The notes under the pieces are model-generated. The model saw nothing but the letters and a program-made list of their open reading frames with translations, was not told the origin of the DNA and searched no databases. This document shows positions 51,585 to 60,756 of a stretch of DNA of 64,000 bases, piece after piece. The translations under genes were made by a program, and so were the position numbers. The stretch comes from Chlorobiota bacterium (GTDB lineage: Bacteria; Bacteroidota; Ignavibacteria; OLB7). Each line of letters begins with the position of its first letter. Position 1 is the first letter of the stretch. The DNA lies in assembly GCA_016710285.1 (NCBI GenBank), contig JADJXR010000001.1, positions 868,001 to 932,000 on the forward strand. Reading direction: 5' to 3'.

Positions 51585-54560
51585 ATGCGTTCTTCCCTGC
51601 TTCTGTTGTTCTGCGCCGCGATGTTCGCGGCGATTGCTGTTCCGGCCCACGCCCAGAAGCAGTACAACGTCTGGTATTTCGGCGACCGGATTGGCGTTGA
51701 TTTCAACAGTGGAGCACCGGTGGCGCGAACCGACGGGCAGATGATCCAGCCAGAAGGCCCAGCAAGCATTTGCAACCCCACCACGGGCGAGCTGCTGTTT
51801 TACACCGACGGCATCAGCGTCTGGAACCGGAACCACCAGTATATGCCGAACGGCGCGTTTGTGCTGCATGGGTCCACCAACACCACCCAATCCGCACTTA
51901 TCGTCCCAATCCCCGGGGACTCGCTCCGCTACCTGATCTTCACCGCCGACGACAAGGAGGATGAGGACCAGGGAGTGGAATACGCGATGGTGGATATGAA
52001 CCTTGCCGGCGGGCTTGGGGATATCGTCTTCCGCAACCGCCAGCTGTTGATCCCCACAACCGAAAAATTGGTGGCGGTTGCCCACAGCAACGGATGTGAT
52101 ATCTGGGTGATTGCCCATGGCGTAAACAACAACTGGTTCTACGCTTGGTTGGTGGATCGCAGCGGAACCCCCAGCGCGCCGGTAATCTCCAAAGCCGGAA
52201 GCATCCACCCCGACACCACCGGGAAAGTTGGCTACCTGAAGGCCTCGCCCGATGGCTCCAAACTGGTTGCCGTCATCGGCGGGAAATATCTGGGAACCAC
52301 CATTGCCCGAAGCTCCGCCGTTGACTTCTTGACGTTCAACAATCTGACGGGGGAAGTTGGGTTTATCGGGAGTCTTCCGGCGGATCAGCGCGAGTACGGA
52401 GCCAGCTTCAGCCCTGATAACTCCAAGCTCTACATCGTCCGCTCCGGCAGCAATAACGAGGGGTGCTACCAGTACGACCTCAGCAGTGGGGATTTGGCAA
52501 CGATCATCTCCACCAAAACCTACATCAGCAACGACTCGCAGCTTGGGACCGCGCAGATTGGACCGGATGGGAAACTCTACATCACCCGCAACAACGTCTC
52601 GTTCCTTGCTGCTGTCGAGAATCCCAACGCTGCGGGCGTGGCCTGCGGCTACAACGGAACCGCGGTTCCGCTTGCTGGAAGGATTGGGGGATTGGGGCTG
52701 CCGAACAACATTGACGCGTTGTCGAAAGATCCGGCCGGATGCAAGCTCCCCTTTGCCGACTTCTCGCTGGACGACAGCACCATCTGCGTTGGCGGGTGCG
52801 TCCGCCCAACCGACCGCAGCCGAAACAGCCCAACCGAATGGCAGTGGCGTGCAACCGGAGGAACTCCAGCGGGATCGGACCGCCAGGACCCCGGCCCCAT
52901 CTGTTTTGACCAACCTGGCGACCACACCATCACCCTAACCGTCAGCAACCAGAATGGCATTGACGTGCTGGGGAAATCCATCACCGTGAAGGTGCTTCCC
53001 CCCCCGCCCATTGATGCCGGAAAGGACACCACCATTTGCCGTGGGAAACCGCTGGCACTCCGCGCCACGCAAGGGGTCCGCTACGTTTGGTCCCCGGGAA
53101 CCGACCTAAGCTGCACCGACTGCCCCGACCCAATCGCCACGCCGGCAGCGGACATCACCTACTACGTGATGGGGACCGACACCAACGGCTGCGTCGGGAC
53201 CGACTCGATCCGCGTGACGGTGAAGGAATCCACACCGCCAACCATCACTCCCGCAGGGCCGGTGGTCCTTTGCGCCGGCGATAGCATCACCCTTACCGTG
53301 GATGGAACCTTCAGCAGCTACCGTTGGAGCAACAACGCCAGCGGGCCGGCCATCACCGTCAACGCCAGCGGAGATTATGCCGTCACGGTCACCGATTCGT
53401 TTGGCTGCGTTGCCAGCTCGGCCCCGGTGCAGGTGACGGTTGCGGCGCAGCTTTCGCCGACCATCACCCCCGGCGGACCCACCACGTTTTGCGATGGCGA
53501 CAGCCTTCTGCTTTCGGCATCATCGGGCTTCCAACGCTACCGATGGACAACCGGAGACACCACCGCCAGCATCGTTGTCCGCAGCAGCGGCAGCTACGGC
53601 GTGACGGTGGGTTCGGGAAATTGCGAGGGGGCCGCAACGCCGGTGGCGGTGACGGTGAATCCATCCCCGGCCCCGGTCATCACTGCCAGCGGCCCTCTCT
53701 CCTTCTGCGACGGCGACAGCGTGGTGCTGGATGCTGGCGGGGGATTTGGAAGCTACCGCTGGTCCACCGGCGACACCACCCAACGAATCACCGTGCGAAG
53801 CTCCGGCAGCTACGCGGTCACGGTTTCCAACGGGTTTGGCTGCAAGCGGACCTCGGCCCCGGTGGACATCACCGCGGGGGCGGCGGCTTCGGCAACAATC
53901 GGGATTCCCGTGGTGCAGGCGGCGGCTGGTGCGCGAGTGAAGATTCCGATTGAGGTCCGCACGCAAACCAATCTTGAACGAAGCTGCGCAACGGAGTTCA
54001 CGGCCACAATCCGCTTCAACCGGACATTGCTCCACCCGGTTGGCAATACTCCACTTGGCACAGTAAGCGGGATGGAGCGGGTGATTACGGTGAAAGGAAA
54101 TCCGAAGCAAGCAACAACCGGGGCCGCCGCCGCAGAGCTTGAGTTTGTGGCAACGCTGGGGAACGCAACCAGCACCCCGCTACTGATAGAGAATCTGACA
54201 TGGGACAAAGGAAGCGTGGCAACAACGGTGGAAAGTGGAGAGTTCCGGTTGGCAGAAATCTGCGCCGAAGGAACCACGCGGCTGATTGATGCCAGCGGCT
54301 CGTTCGGGCTGAAGCCAATCCGCCCAAACCCAACCACGGGAAGCGCCGAGTTGGAGTACAGCATCCTTGAGCCAGGCCACACCCGGCTGATGCTTTCCGA
54401 CCCATTAGGGAACCTTGTGCTGAAACTGTTGGATGGCGAAATACACCCCGGAACGTACATCACCACCATGGACCTAAACGCCCTTCCTGCCGGGCTTTAC
54501 ACCCTGGTGCTCCAAACCCCAACGCAACGTGCGGTGGAGCAGGTGATGGTTGTGAAGTGA
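51585..54560 (+). CDS. Type IX secreted protein with beta-propeller-like and PKD/Ig-like domains
   Basis: This 991-residue protein has a signal peptide ending AHAQ. Residues about 25-400 resemble the beta-propeller-like N-terminus of gliding-motility-associated proteins (YNVWYFGDRIGVDFNSGAP, EYGASFSPDNSKLYI). One PKD-like domain follows (about 400-490), then three or four Ig-like repeats with the hallmark FCDGDSVVLDAGGGFGSYRW and YAVTVTDSFGC. The C-terminal ~80 residues (PIRPNPTTGSAELEYS..., LPAGLYTLVLQ, ending QVMVVK) are a type A sorting domain, removed when the T9SS exports the protein and attaches it to the surface. Start ATG at 51585, 33 bases after a good -7 element. Confidence 0.9.
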   Translation: MRSSLLLLFCAAMFAAIAVPAHAQKQYNVWYFGDRIGVDFNSGAPVARTDGQMIQPEGPASICNPTTGELLFYTDGISVWNRNHQYMPNGAFVLHGSTNTTQSALIVPIPGDSLRYLIFTADDKEDEDQGVEYAMVDMNLAGGLGDIVFRNRQLLIPTTEKLVAVAHSNGCDIWVIAHGVNNNWFYAWLVDRSGTPSAPVISKAGSIHPDTTGKVGYLKASPDGSKLVAVIGGKYLGTTIARSSAVDFLTFNNLTGEVGFIGSLPADQREYGASFSPDNSKLYIVRSGSNNEGCYQYDLSSGDLATIISTKTYISNDSQLGTAQIGPDGKLYITRNNVSFLAAVENPNAAGVACGYNGTAVPLAGRIGGLGLPNNIDALSKDPAGCKLPFADFSLDDSTICVGGCVRPTDRSRNSPTEWQWRATGGTPAGSDRQDPGPICFDQPGDHTITLTVSNQNGIDVLGKSITVKVLPPPPIDAGKDTTICRGKPLALRATQGVRYVWSPGTDLSCTDCPDPIATPAADITYYVMGTDTNGCVGTDSIRVTVKESTPPTITPAGPVVLCAGDSITLTVDGTFSSYRWSNNASGPAITVNASGDYAVTVTDSFGCVASSAPVQVTVAAQLSPTITPGGPTTFCDGDSLLLSASSGFQRYRWTTGDTTASIVVRSSGSYGVTVGSGNCEGAATPVAVTVNPSPAPVITASGPLSFCDGDSVVLDAGGGFGSYRWSTGDTTQRITVRSSGSYAVTVSNGFGCKRTSAPVDITAGAAASATIGIPVVQAAAGARVKIPIEVRTQTNLERSCATEFTATIRFNRTLLHPVGNTPLGTVSGMERVITVKGNPKQATTGAAAAELEFVATLGNATSTPLLIENLTWDKGSVATTVESGEFRLAEICAEGTTRLIDASGSFGLKPIRPNPTTGSAELEYSILEPGHTRLMLSDPLGNLVLKLLDGEIHPGTYITTMDLNALPAGLYTLVLQTPTQRAVEQVMVVK

Positions 54561-54733
54561 GCAAAGGAAGGAAGCGCGATAGGTGAGTGAAGAAGAACGC
54601 TCTGCCTCTTCTCCACGCCTCCGTAACTTGTTTTTAGCCGCTGTGTTGAAGCGGCACACATGGCGGCATTGCGCCGCTTCCTTCCGCTGCCAGATATGGT
54701 GGCAGTTTCCTTCCAAACCAACGATCGTTTCCC

Positions 54734-56506
54734 ATGAACTTTCTACTTGGCAATCGCTTTTGGGCAATTCCTGCCCTTCTGCTCGCTTTTATCATTGGGG
54801 CCTGTTCCAGCAACGCACCAACCGATGTCCCCGACGGCAACACTACGGTAAACGGATTGGTGAAAGACCCCGGCGGGTTAATTCTTCCCAATGCCATTGT
54901 TGAGGTGATCAACAGCGCGAACACACGAATTGCGGCCGACACCACCGACGACGACGGCGCGTTCCTGCTGGCAAAACTTCCTGAGGATCTGAAAGGGCTG
55001 CAATTTCGGATCACCCACTCCGATTTCCGGATTGCAAACCAAGAACTATCCGCTGCAATCGCGCTGGCCGGCGGGTCCACCGGCATCAGCCTGACGCTGG
55101 TGGCCAACGACAGCAGCTGCGGCAGCATTGCGGTGACCGTGGTGGACGACTCCACCGGCGCAGCAATCGCCGGCGCAGATGTCAAAATCTCCCGTGGGGA
55201 ATCCCTTCGCACAAAAAACCAGACCGACTCGAACGGCGTTGCAACGTTCGGATCATTGCCTGCGGCAACCTACGCTTTGCGCGTCTTCAAAGCTGGCTAC
55301 CGCGTGTTGGAGCAAAGCCTAACGCTGGGGGAATGCGACACGCTGCGGGTTACGGCGGAACTGATACGAAGCGAGGGGGAGAAGCCACAAGCAAAGGATA
55401 GCTGCTGCAACGGAGTGCTGACAATCATCCCAAAAGATTCCGCCACCGGTGCGGTGATTACCGGTGCGGAAGTCCGCATCAATAAAGCCGGGTTGGAGGG
55501 GCGGAAAGTGATCTCTACCGGAGATGGAAGCATCTTCCGGGAAGTTTGCGAGGGGAACTACGAGGTTCGGATTGCGCGCGAAGGCTACCGCGTTGTGGAG
55601 TTCTCCGCAACCATGGGATGCGACGACACGGTCACGATGGAGCGGCTGCTGGTGAAGAACCCGGCAGAAAATGATTCCTGCTGCCACGGTGCAATCGCCG
55701 TTACCGTCAACGACTCGGCAACCGGCGCGGCACTTACCGGCGCGATGGTCAAGCTCTGGAAGGATGGCAAGCTGGTGAAGTACGAAACAACAGGGCAAAA
55801 TGGAAGCGTTGACTTCACCTCGCTCTGTGCCGGCCGCTACTCATTTAGCATCCTGCGCGACGGCTACAAAGGGATCGAGTTCGTTACCGAGCTTGATTGC
55901 AACGACACGGTCTTCACCACACGAACCCTCCGTTCCAACACCACAACCGGCGGCAGCGACACCTGCTGCCGTGGCTCCATCACGCTTATTGTCCGCGACT
56001 CGGCAACCAACAACGTTATTGCCAACGCAGCAGTAAAAGCAACAAAAGCGGGGGCAGTCGTTCGGACAGGCAAGACAAACTCCAACGGGGAGATTGTTCT
56101 GAACGAGCTGTGTGAGGGGGAATACGGGATTTATGTTGAGCGGGAAGGCTACACCAAACGGGTGCTTGAAATCGGGATTGACTGCAACCAAGCAGTGAAA
56201 GAGACCATCACCTTGAGCAAAACTTCTAAACCGTCCACCGATAGCTGCTGCACCGCTTCGTTAGCCGTACGGACCAAGTCGGAAGGAGCATGGCTGAATG
56301 GAGTAACCGTCACCATCAAAAAAGGGAACACGGTGGTTGCAGAAGGAACAACAGCAGGGGAAGGAAGTTTGGTGCTGGAACAGCTGTGTGGCTATACAGG
56401 CTACGCCGTCACCTTCAGCAAAACCGGCTACAAATCGCAGACCTTCGAGATCAGTTATGGCGAGTGCAAGCGGCTGGAAAAATCGGTGGTGATGGTGAAG
56501 GAGTAA
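54734..56506 (+). CDS. Lipoprotein made of cysteine-patterned carboxypeptidase-regulatory-like repeats
   Basis: This is a 590-residue lipoprotein (lipobox IGAC, C24). A first domain (about 40-120) and five repeats of ~90 residues follow. Each repeat starts near a Cys pair or single Cys (SSCGSIAV, DSCCNGVLTI, DSCCHGAIAV, DTCCRGSITL, DSCCTASLAV). It then has a SATG.A..GA.V segment, a Cys before a GXY strand (VCEGNYEV, LCAGRYSF, LCEGEYGI) and a Cys near the end (MGCDDT, LDCNDT, IDCNQA). The fold is the transthyretin-like carboxypeptidase regulatory beta-sandwich. Probably an extracellular structural protein stabilised by disulfides. It lies 173 bases after the first type IX cargo gene. Confidence 0.8.
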   Translation: MNFLLGNRFWAIPALLLAFIIGACSSNAPTDVPDGNTTVNGLVKDPGGLILPNAIVEVINSANTRIAADTTDDDGAFLLAKLPEDLKGLQFRITHSDFRIANQELSAAIALAGGSTGISLTLVANDSSCGSIAVTVVDDSTGAAIAGADVKISRGESLRTKNQTDSNGVATFGSLPAATYALRVFKAGYRVLEQSLTLGECDTLRVTAELIRSEGEKPQAKDSCCNGVLTIIPKDSATGAVITGAEVRINKAGLEGRKVISTGDGSIFREVCEGNYEVRIAREGYRVVEFSATMGCDDTVTMERLLVKNPAENDSCCHGAIAVTVNDSATGAALTGAMVKLWKDGKLVKYETTGQNGSVDFTSLCAGRYSFSILRDGYKGIEFVTELDCNDTVFTTRTLRSNTTTGGSDTCCRGSITLIVRDSATNNVIANAAVKATKAGAVVRTGKTNSNGEIVLNELCEGEYGIYVEREGYTKRVLEIGIDCNQAVKETITLSKTSKPSTDSCCTASLAVRTKSEGAWLNGVTVTIKKGNTVVAEGTTAGEGSLVLEQLCGYTGYAVTFSKTGYKSQTFEISYGECKRLEKSVVMVKE

Positions 56507-56540
56507 TCGCGCACCATAATCCACCGGTTCAAGTAGGCAT

Positions 56541-56575
56541 AAAAAAAGCCCCAGCAACACGCTGGGGCTTTTCTG
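56541..56575. terminator. Bidirectional terminator
   Basis: AAAAAAAGCCCCAGC with GCTGGGGCTTTT and a CAACAC loop. It serves the convergent repeat-lipoprotein and second type IX cargo genes. Confidence 0.92.
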
Positions 56576-56593
56576 TTTTTGCTTTGTTTTTTT

Positions 56594-59500
56594 TCACCTC
56601 ACCACCATCACTCGTTGCGCTATCACTCCTCCGGGTGCGGTCAATCGGCAGAAATAGATGCCATCCCGAGAAGCGTTACCAACGTCGTCGGTTCCATCCC
56701 ACAGATATTCATACAGGCCAGCTTCCACCATCCCCTCATCAATCAGCCGCACACGCCGGCCAAGCGCGTCGAAAATCTCCACGCGAATTTCGGCTGGCAC
56801 GGGAATAATGCACGAAAATTCCGTCACTGTGCCGAACGGGTTTGGCACTGCCGGAAGCAGCGCAAACCCCGCGCCCTGAAGGCGGGAATAATTCCCCACC
56901 CCTGTTGTGGTTCCTGTGTCTTTTCTGGCTTCGTCGCCATCGGGGCCGCGTGTGGTGTCGCGGTAGTCGCGTCCACCTTCGGCTGGGGGAAGGATATACT
57001 TGGCCCGAACAATCATCACGCTGTCGCCAACGGCAACCACGGTTCCATCGCCGGCAGCCATTGCTGGCAAATCAATTCCGACGCTGGTTTCTTCTTGCTC
57101 CCACGTTTCGCCGCCGTCGGTGGTGATCAGCATCAAGCCTTCCGGGCCGCTTACCCAGCCGGTGTCGTTATTCGGAGCAAAATGGAAATCAAACAATGTT
57201 TTCTGATATCCACTCTTTTTTTGCTCCCACGATTTTCCTCCATCGCTTGTTTTTGCAATCAACCCGTTGGCACCGATTGCAAACCCAGTTTTTCCATCCA
57301 ACAATGCCACCTTTGTTATTTCAGGGAATTGGCTTAGCACATTATCCTGAATATACTCCCATGTTTTTCCTCCATTTTCTGTTCGTTTTATTATTGGGAT
57401 TGGGGGCTTGTAGCTGTAATCCATGCCAACAACAAAGCCATTCAATTCATCGGAGAAATGAATTTTCGTGAGCATTTCTCCATCTTTTTCTTGTGTTAGC
57501 GGATACCAATTTTCGCCACCATCTTCCGTGCGCAATATCACCCCAATATCCCCTGCTGCCCAGCCGCGTAATGAATCCAGCATAAACACCGTGCGCAGGT
57601 CCACTTGCGTTGCGGTTTGCACCGGTTGCCACTGTATTCCGTTGTCGGTGGAACGAACCATATTTCCGTATTGGCCAACGCCGATAAAGGTGCAATCGCG
57701 GGCGGCAATGGCATTGATGCGGTATTTGGAAATTCCTTCAATAATTTCCCACGAGCGCCCGCTGTTGCTGGTGCGGGCAATTATTCCGCTGTCGGCAGTG
57801 GCCACCATTGTGTTTCCGGTGGAAGCAATTCCGGTGAAAATAATTCGGCGGAGCAACGAGTCGTCAAGATTGATGCGGGAAATAATCGGCGTAAAATCAA
57901 TCCAGACTGGGTCATCCCGATCCAGCAGCCGCTCGTAAAATCCGTAGCCAAAAGTGGAAATCCGCAGCGTGTCGAATCGGTTATTTCCGTCGTTGCTTGG
58001 GGCGTACACCATCTGGTTCACCCCAACAACCGGAAGCCCTTGCTGCAACGGATACCAGAACGCCCCACCACTGCGGGTTTTGAACACGCCGATGTCGCTT
58101 GAGACGTACAGCATATCTGGGTTGGAAGGGTTCCGTTCAATATCCCAATAATTGATTGTTTCCGGCAGGTTTCCATCAATGCTGTCCCAGCGAACGCCGC
58201 GGTCCGTGGTGCGGTAAATTTTTGCTGGCTGGCCGGGTCCAAACCCGGTGAAGGCGTAGGCAGTGTTCGGGTCCCAGCGGTCGGAAACAACGGTGTGGAC
58301 CGGCTCGCGCCCGGGCATTTGCACGGTGCGGCGGGTCATGCTGCCGGGCGTTCCCTCGTAGATCTTCACGGTGGAGGCCGTGGTCCAGAAGGTGACGTAG
58401 GCCGTGACCGATGCGCCGGCCCCCACGTTCATTGCAATCCGCCGCGCACTTCCGTCGGTGGCAATCGTGTAATCACGCGCGGCGGTGGTGGCGCGCCGCC
58501 AGCGGTTGGCGGTCCCGTCGTGGTAATACATCCAAGCGGTGTCGGCGGTGAAGGCTTGGTTGGTGTTCAGTTTGTTCATGGTGATGGGGTTCATCCAGAT
58601 CATCGCCATCCCATTGGAGGTCTCGGTGAAATTCGTTCCCCGCTCGGTGATTTTCCAGCGAGGGAAATTTCCGGAGCCAACCCATGAGTTGGCATACACC
58701 ACGTTCGGATCGGTAGGATGGATAGCAATATCATCGGGCCCATCGCTGCCGTAGGTATGCTCCCAGTTGGCAACCACTCCGTTGCTGGTTTCGCGGGCGA
58801 TGCTGAGCGTTCGCAGCGTTCCGTTATCCTGGGTGCCGCTTATCATAAATCCGCCATCGCTCCAGCCAATATCAAGCCCGTACGATTGCAGCGGTGAGTT
58901 CCCGAGGAACGGCACATCCACGCTGATTGCCCCGGTGGATTCATTCCGATTGAAGATGCCGCCATCGTTGCCGATGTAGAGTTGGTTGCTGTTGGCGGGG
59001 TCGAACGAGACGAACAGGTAATCATCATGGCCACCATCAATCCCAACCCAACGGCTTCCGCCATTGGTGGATTTAATCAACCCCACCGAGCCAGCATAGA
59101 CGGTGTTCGGGTTGGTTGGGTGGACCGCAATGCAGTTCACATGGAACCCCTGCCCCGCCCGCATGTATCCAAGAAGACCATCTATCGGGCAGACGCGATC
59201 CCAGCGCCCGCCGCTGTTGGTTGAGCGATAAATCCCCCCGGCCCCGGCGGAAGTATCGCTGATTGCGGCGTACAGAATCGCGCTGTTGGAAGGGGCAATC
59301 GCCAGCGAGAGGCTTGTGCCAAGCGCGTTTTGCGGAAGCAGACCCGTGTTGGAAGAATCCCAACGTTCGCCGCCATCGGTGGATTTATAGACACCATAGG
59401 GGAGCACCCCCGGAAGGCCACTTGCCCCGGGAATCTGAGTGCTGGCCACATAGATTACGCCTGGGGTGCGGCGGTCGGCAGCCATGGAGTTAAGGGCGAT

Positions 59501-60346
59501 TTGCGGCACGCCACTGACCACCGTTTTCCGCTGCCACGTGGCCCCGCCATCGGTTGATTTCAGGAAGCCAAGATCGGTGGAAGCGTAGATGATGTTGGTA
59601 TCAAGCTGGCCGCTGGTGGTTCCATTGACCAAGCCATACTCCATTCCAGTAACGGCGCGTGGGGTAAGCGTTTCGCCAAAGCTGCCGGTGATGGTGGCGC
59701 GCGCCCAGGTCTCGCCGCCGTCGGATGTGCGGAAGATTCCTGCGCCGGCATAGCGGGCCCAATCGCCAGTGCCAACAATCACCCGGCGGAAATCCGTTGG
59801 GTGAATTTGGAACGCACCAACTGCCGGGTTTGGAAGATTCTTCCCCATGTTCCGCCACCGATACGGCGAAGAAGAAGTGCGCCGCCAGCGGAAATAGATT
59901 CCACCGCTGGAGGACCCAATCACCGGGATCCATTGCAACGTTGCCGGGTTTTGCCACCAACGGATGGAACGGATGCGCCCTTGTGTGCGGCGCACCGCAT
60001 CCCCCCGAATGGTTGCCCAGCCGGTTGGGCCAATCGCCACCCAGCTTCTGCCACCGGCAAGCACCGCGCCTTTTTCGTTTGGCCGCTCCATCTCCGCTTC
60101 GGTTGGCATCGCCAGCATCTGCTGGTAAGCGTCCCAGTAGCCTTCCGGGTTGCTGTTGTACCAGTAGCTGTTTTTTATTGGATTGTAGGCCCCTTCTTCC
60201 TCCTTTTCCCCTCTGCCATCCGGCTTGGCCGCAGGGGGCTGCGGGAAAAATGGACTTTGCTGCGCCGAAAGGTTTTCGGCACACAGCATCACAAGCAGGG
60301 CAGCAAGGAATGGGAGCGGGCGGCGGTAGCAATCAGCAAGGTTCAT
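56594..60346 (-). CDS. Type IX secreted protein with BNR/sialidase-type propeller repeats
   Basis: This is a 1250-residue protein from the ATG at 60346. I prefer it over an upstream ATG at 60436 because a signal peptide (FLAALLVMLCAENLSAQQ) starts there and a -7 element lies between them. At least ten Asp-box-like blades follow (FRTSDGGETW, KSTDGGATW, RTEDGGENW, KTSDGGKSW, ITTDGGETW), giving two or more WD40/VPS10-like propellers. The C-terminus (PNPFGTVTEFSCIIP..., ending QRVMVVR) is a type A sorting domain for the T9SS. The catalytic residues of true sialidases are not evident. It may be an adhesin or a surface glycan/protein-binding protein. Confidence 0.9.
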   Translation of the reverse strand: MNLADCYRRPLPFLAALLVMLCAENLSAQQSPFFPQPPAAKPDGRGEKEEEGAYNPIKNSYWYNSNPEGYWDAYQQMLAMPTEAEMERPNEKGAVLAGGRSWVAIGPTGWATIRGDAVRRTQGRIRSIRWWQNPATLQWIPVIGSSSGGIYFRWRRTSSSPYRWRNMGKNLPNPAVGAFQIHPTDFRRVIVGTGDWARYAGAGIFRTSDGGETWARATITGSFGETLTPRAVTGMEYGLVNGTTSGQLDTNIIYASTDLGFLKSTDGGATWQRKTVVSGVPQIALNSMAADRRTPGVIYVASTQIPGASGLPGVLPYGVYKSTDGGERWDSSNTGLLPQNALGTSLSLAIAPSNSAILYAAISDTSAGAGGIYRSTNSGGRWDRVCPIDGLLGYMRAGQGFHVNCIAVHPTNPNTVYAGSVGLIKSTNGGSRWVGIDGGHDDYLFVSFDPANSNQLYIGNDGGIFNRNESTGAISVDVPFLGNSPLQSYGLDIGWSDGGFMISGTQDNGTLRTLSIARETSNGVVANWEHTYGSDGPDDIAIHPTDPNVVYANSWVGSGNFPRWKITERGTNFTETSNGMAMIWMNPITMNKLNTNQAFTADTAWMYYHDGTANRWRRATTAARDYTIATDGSARRIAMNVGAGASVTAYVTFWTTASTVKIYEGTPGSMTRRTVQMPGREPVHTVVSDRWDPNTAYAFTGFGPGQPAKIYRTTDRGVRWDSIDGNLPETINYWDIERNPSNPDMLYVSSDIGVFKTRSGGAFWYPLQQGLPVVGVNQMVYAPSNDGNNRFDTLRISTFGYGFYERLLDRDDPVWIDFTPIISRINLDDSLLRRIIFTGIASTGNTMVATADSGIIARTSNSGRSWEIIEGISKYRINAIAARDCTFIGVGQYGNMVRSTDNGIQWQPVQTATQVDLRTVFMLDSLRGWAAGDIGVILRTEDGGENWYPLTQEKDGEMLTKIHFSDELNGFVVGMDYSYKPPIPIIKRTENGGKTWEYIQDNVLSQFPEITKVALLDGKTGFAIGANGLIAKTSDGGKSWEQKKSGYQKTLFDFHFAPNNDTGWVSGPEGLMLITTDGGETWEQEETSVGIDLPAMAAGDGTVVAVGDSVMIVRAKYILPPAEGGRDYRDTTRGPDGDEARKDTGTTTGVGNYSRLQGAGFALLPAVPNPFGTVTEFSCIIPVPAEIRVEIFDALGRRVRLIDEGMVEAGLYEYLWDGTDDVGNASRDGIYFCRLTAPGGVIAQRVMVVR

Positions 60347-60412
60347 GGCCTTTTCATCAATGATGTTGTTCTTGCACGCGCTGTTCAACCGTTGAACAAC
60401 CGTAGCTTCGGC

Positions 60413-60420
60413 CAAAGATA
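60413..60420 (-). promoter_or_regulatory. Candidate -7 promoter element of the second type IX cargo gene
   Basis: TATCTTTG on the minus strand, 67 bases before the chosen start at 60346. It also supports that start. Confidence 0.45.
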
Positions 60421-60687
60421 CCCTGGGCTTGGTCACGAACCTTTTGCCCAGCGGTTACGCCATCGCAACGGGGAAAAAATTGGGAGATAGAGATGATTGG
60501 AGGAGGGAGTGTTCGAAGCGATACAGGCCACCCACTGGCGGCGTTCGGGCAGTTGATGCTGGCGCAGTGAAGCACCGCAGGCCGTTGCGCTTTTGCAATG
60601 CCGGAACCGCAGGAATTGCGGTTTCCCCCCATCCATTTTTTTTAATTCGGCCATTGCTCAGCTATCAGTTTTCCACCCTTCAGGCCG

Positions 60688-60695
60688 TATCTTTA
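60688..60695 (+). promoter_or_regulatory. Candidate -7 promoter element of the unknown lipoprotein operon
   Basis: TATCTTTA, one mismatch from TAnnTTTG, 61 bases before the start codon. Confidence 0.35.
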
Positions 60696-60756
60696 CGCCG
60701 TTGTCGTCGTTAGGGGCGGCTGATAATCCCCACAAAGGAAGCAACCAAGAACCATT

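Larger units (their letters stand above)
60347..60756. other. Intergenic region between divergent genes
   Basis: This 410-base region holds the two candidate promoters described separately and no gene or repeat unit that I can support. Confidence 0.4.

Noticed and set aside
60346..60436. Upstream start of the second type IX cargo gene
   Set aside because: The extension would place 30 residues before the signal peptide and would start upstream of the candidate -7 element.
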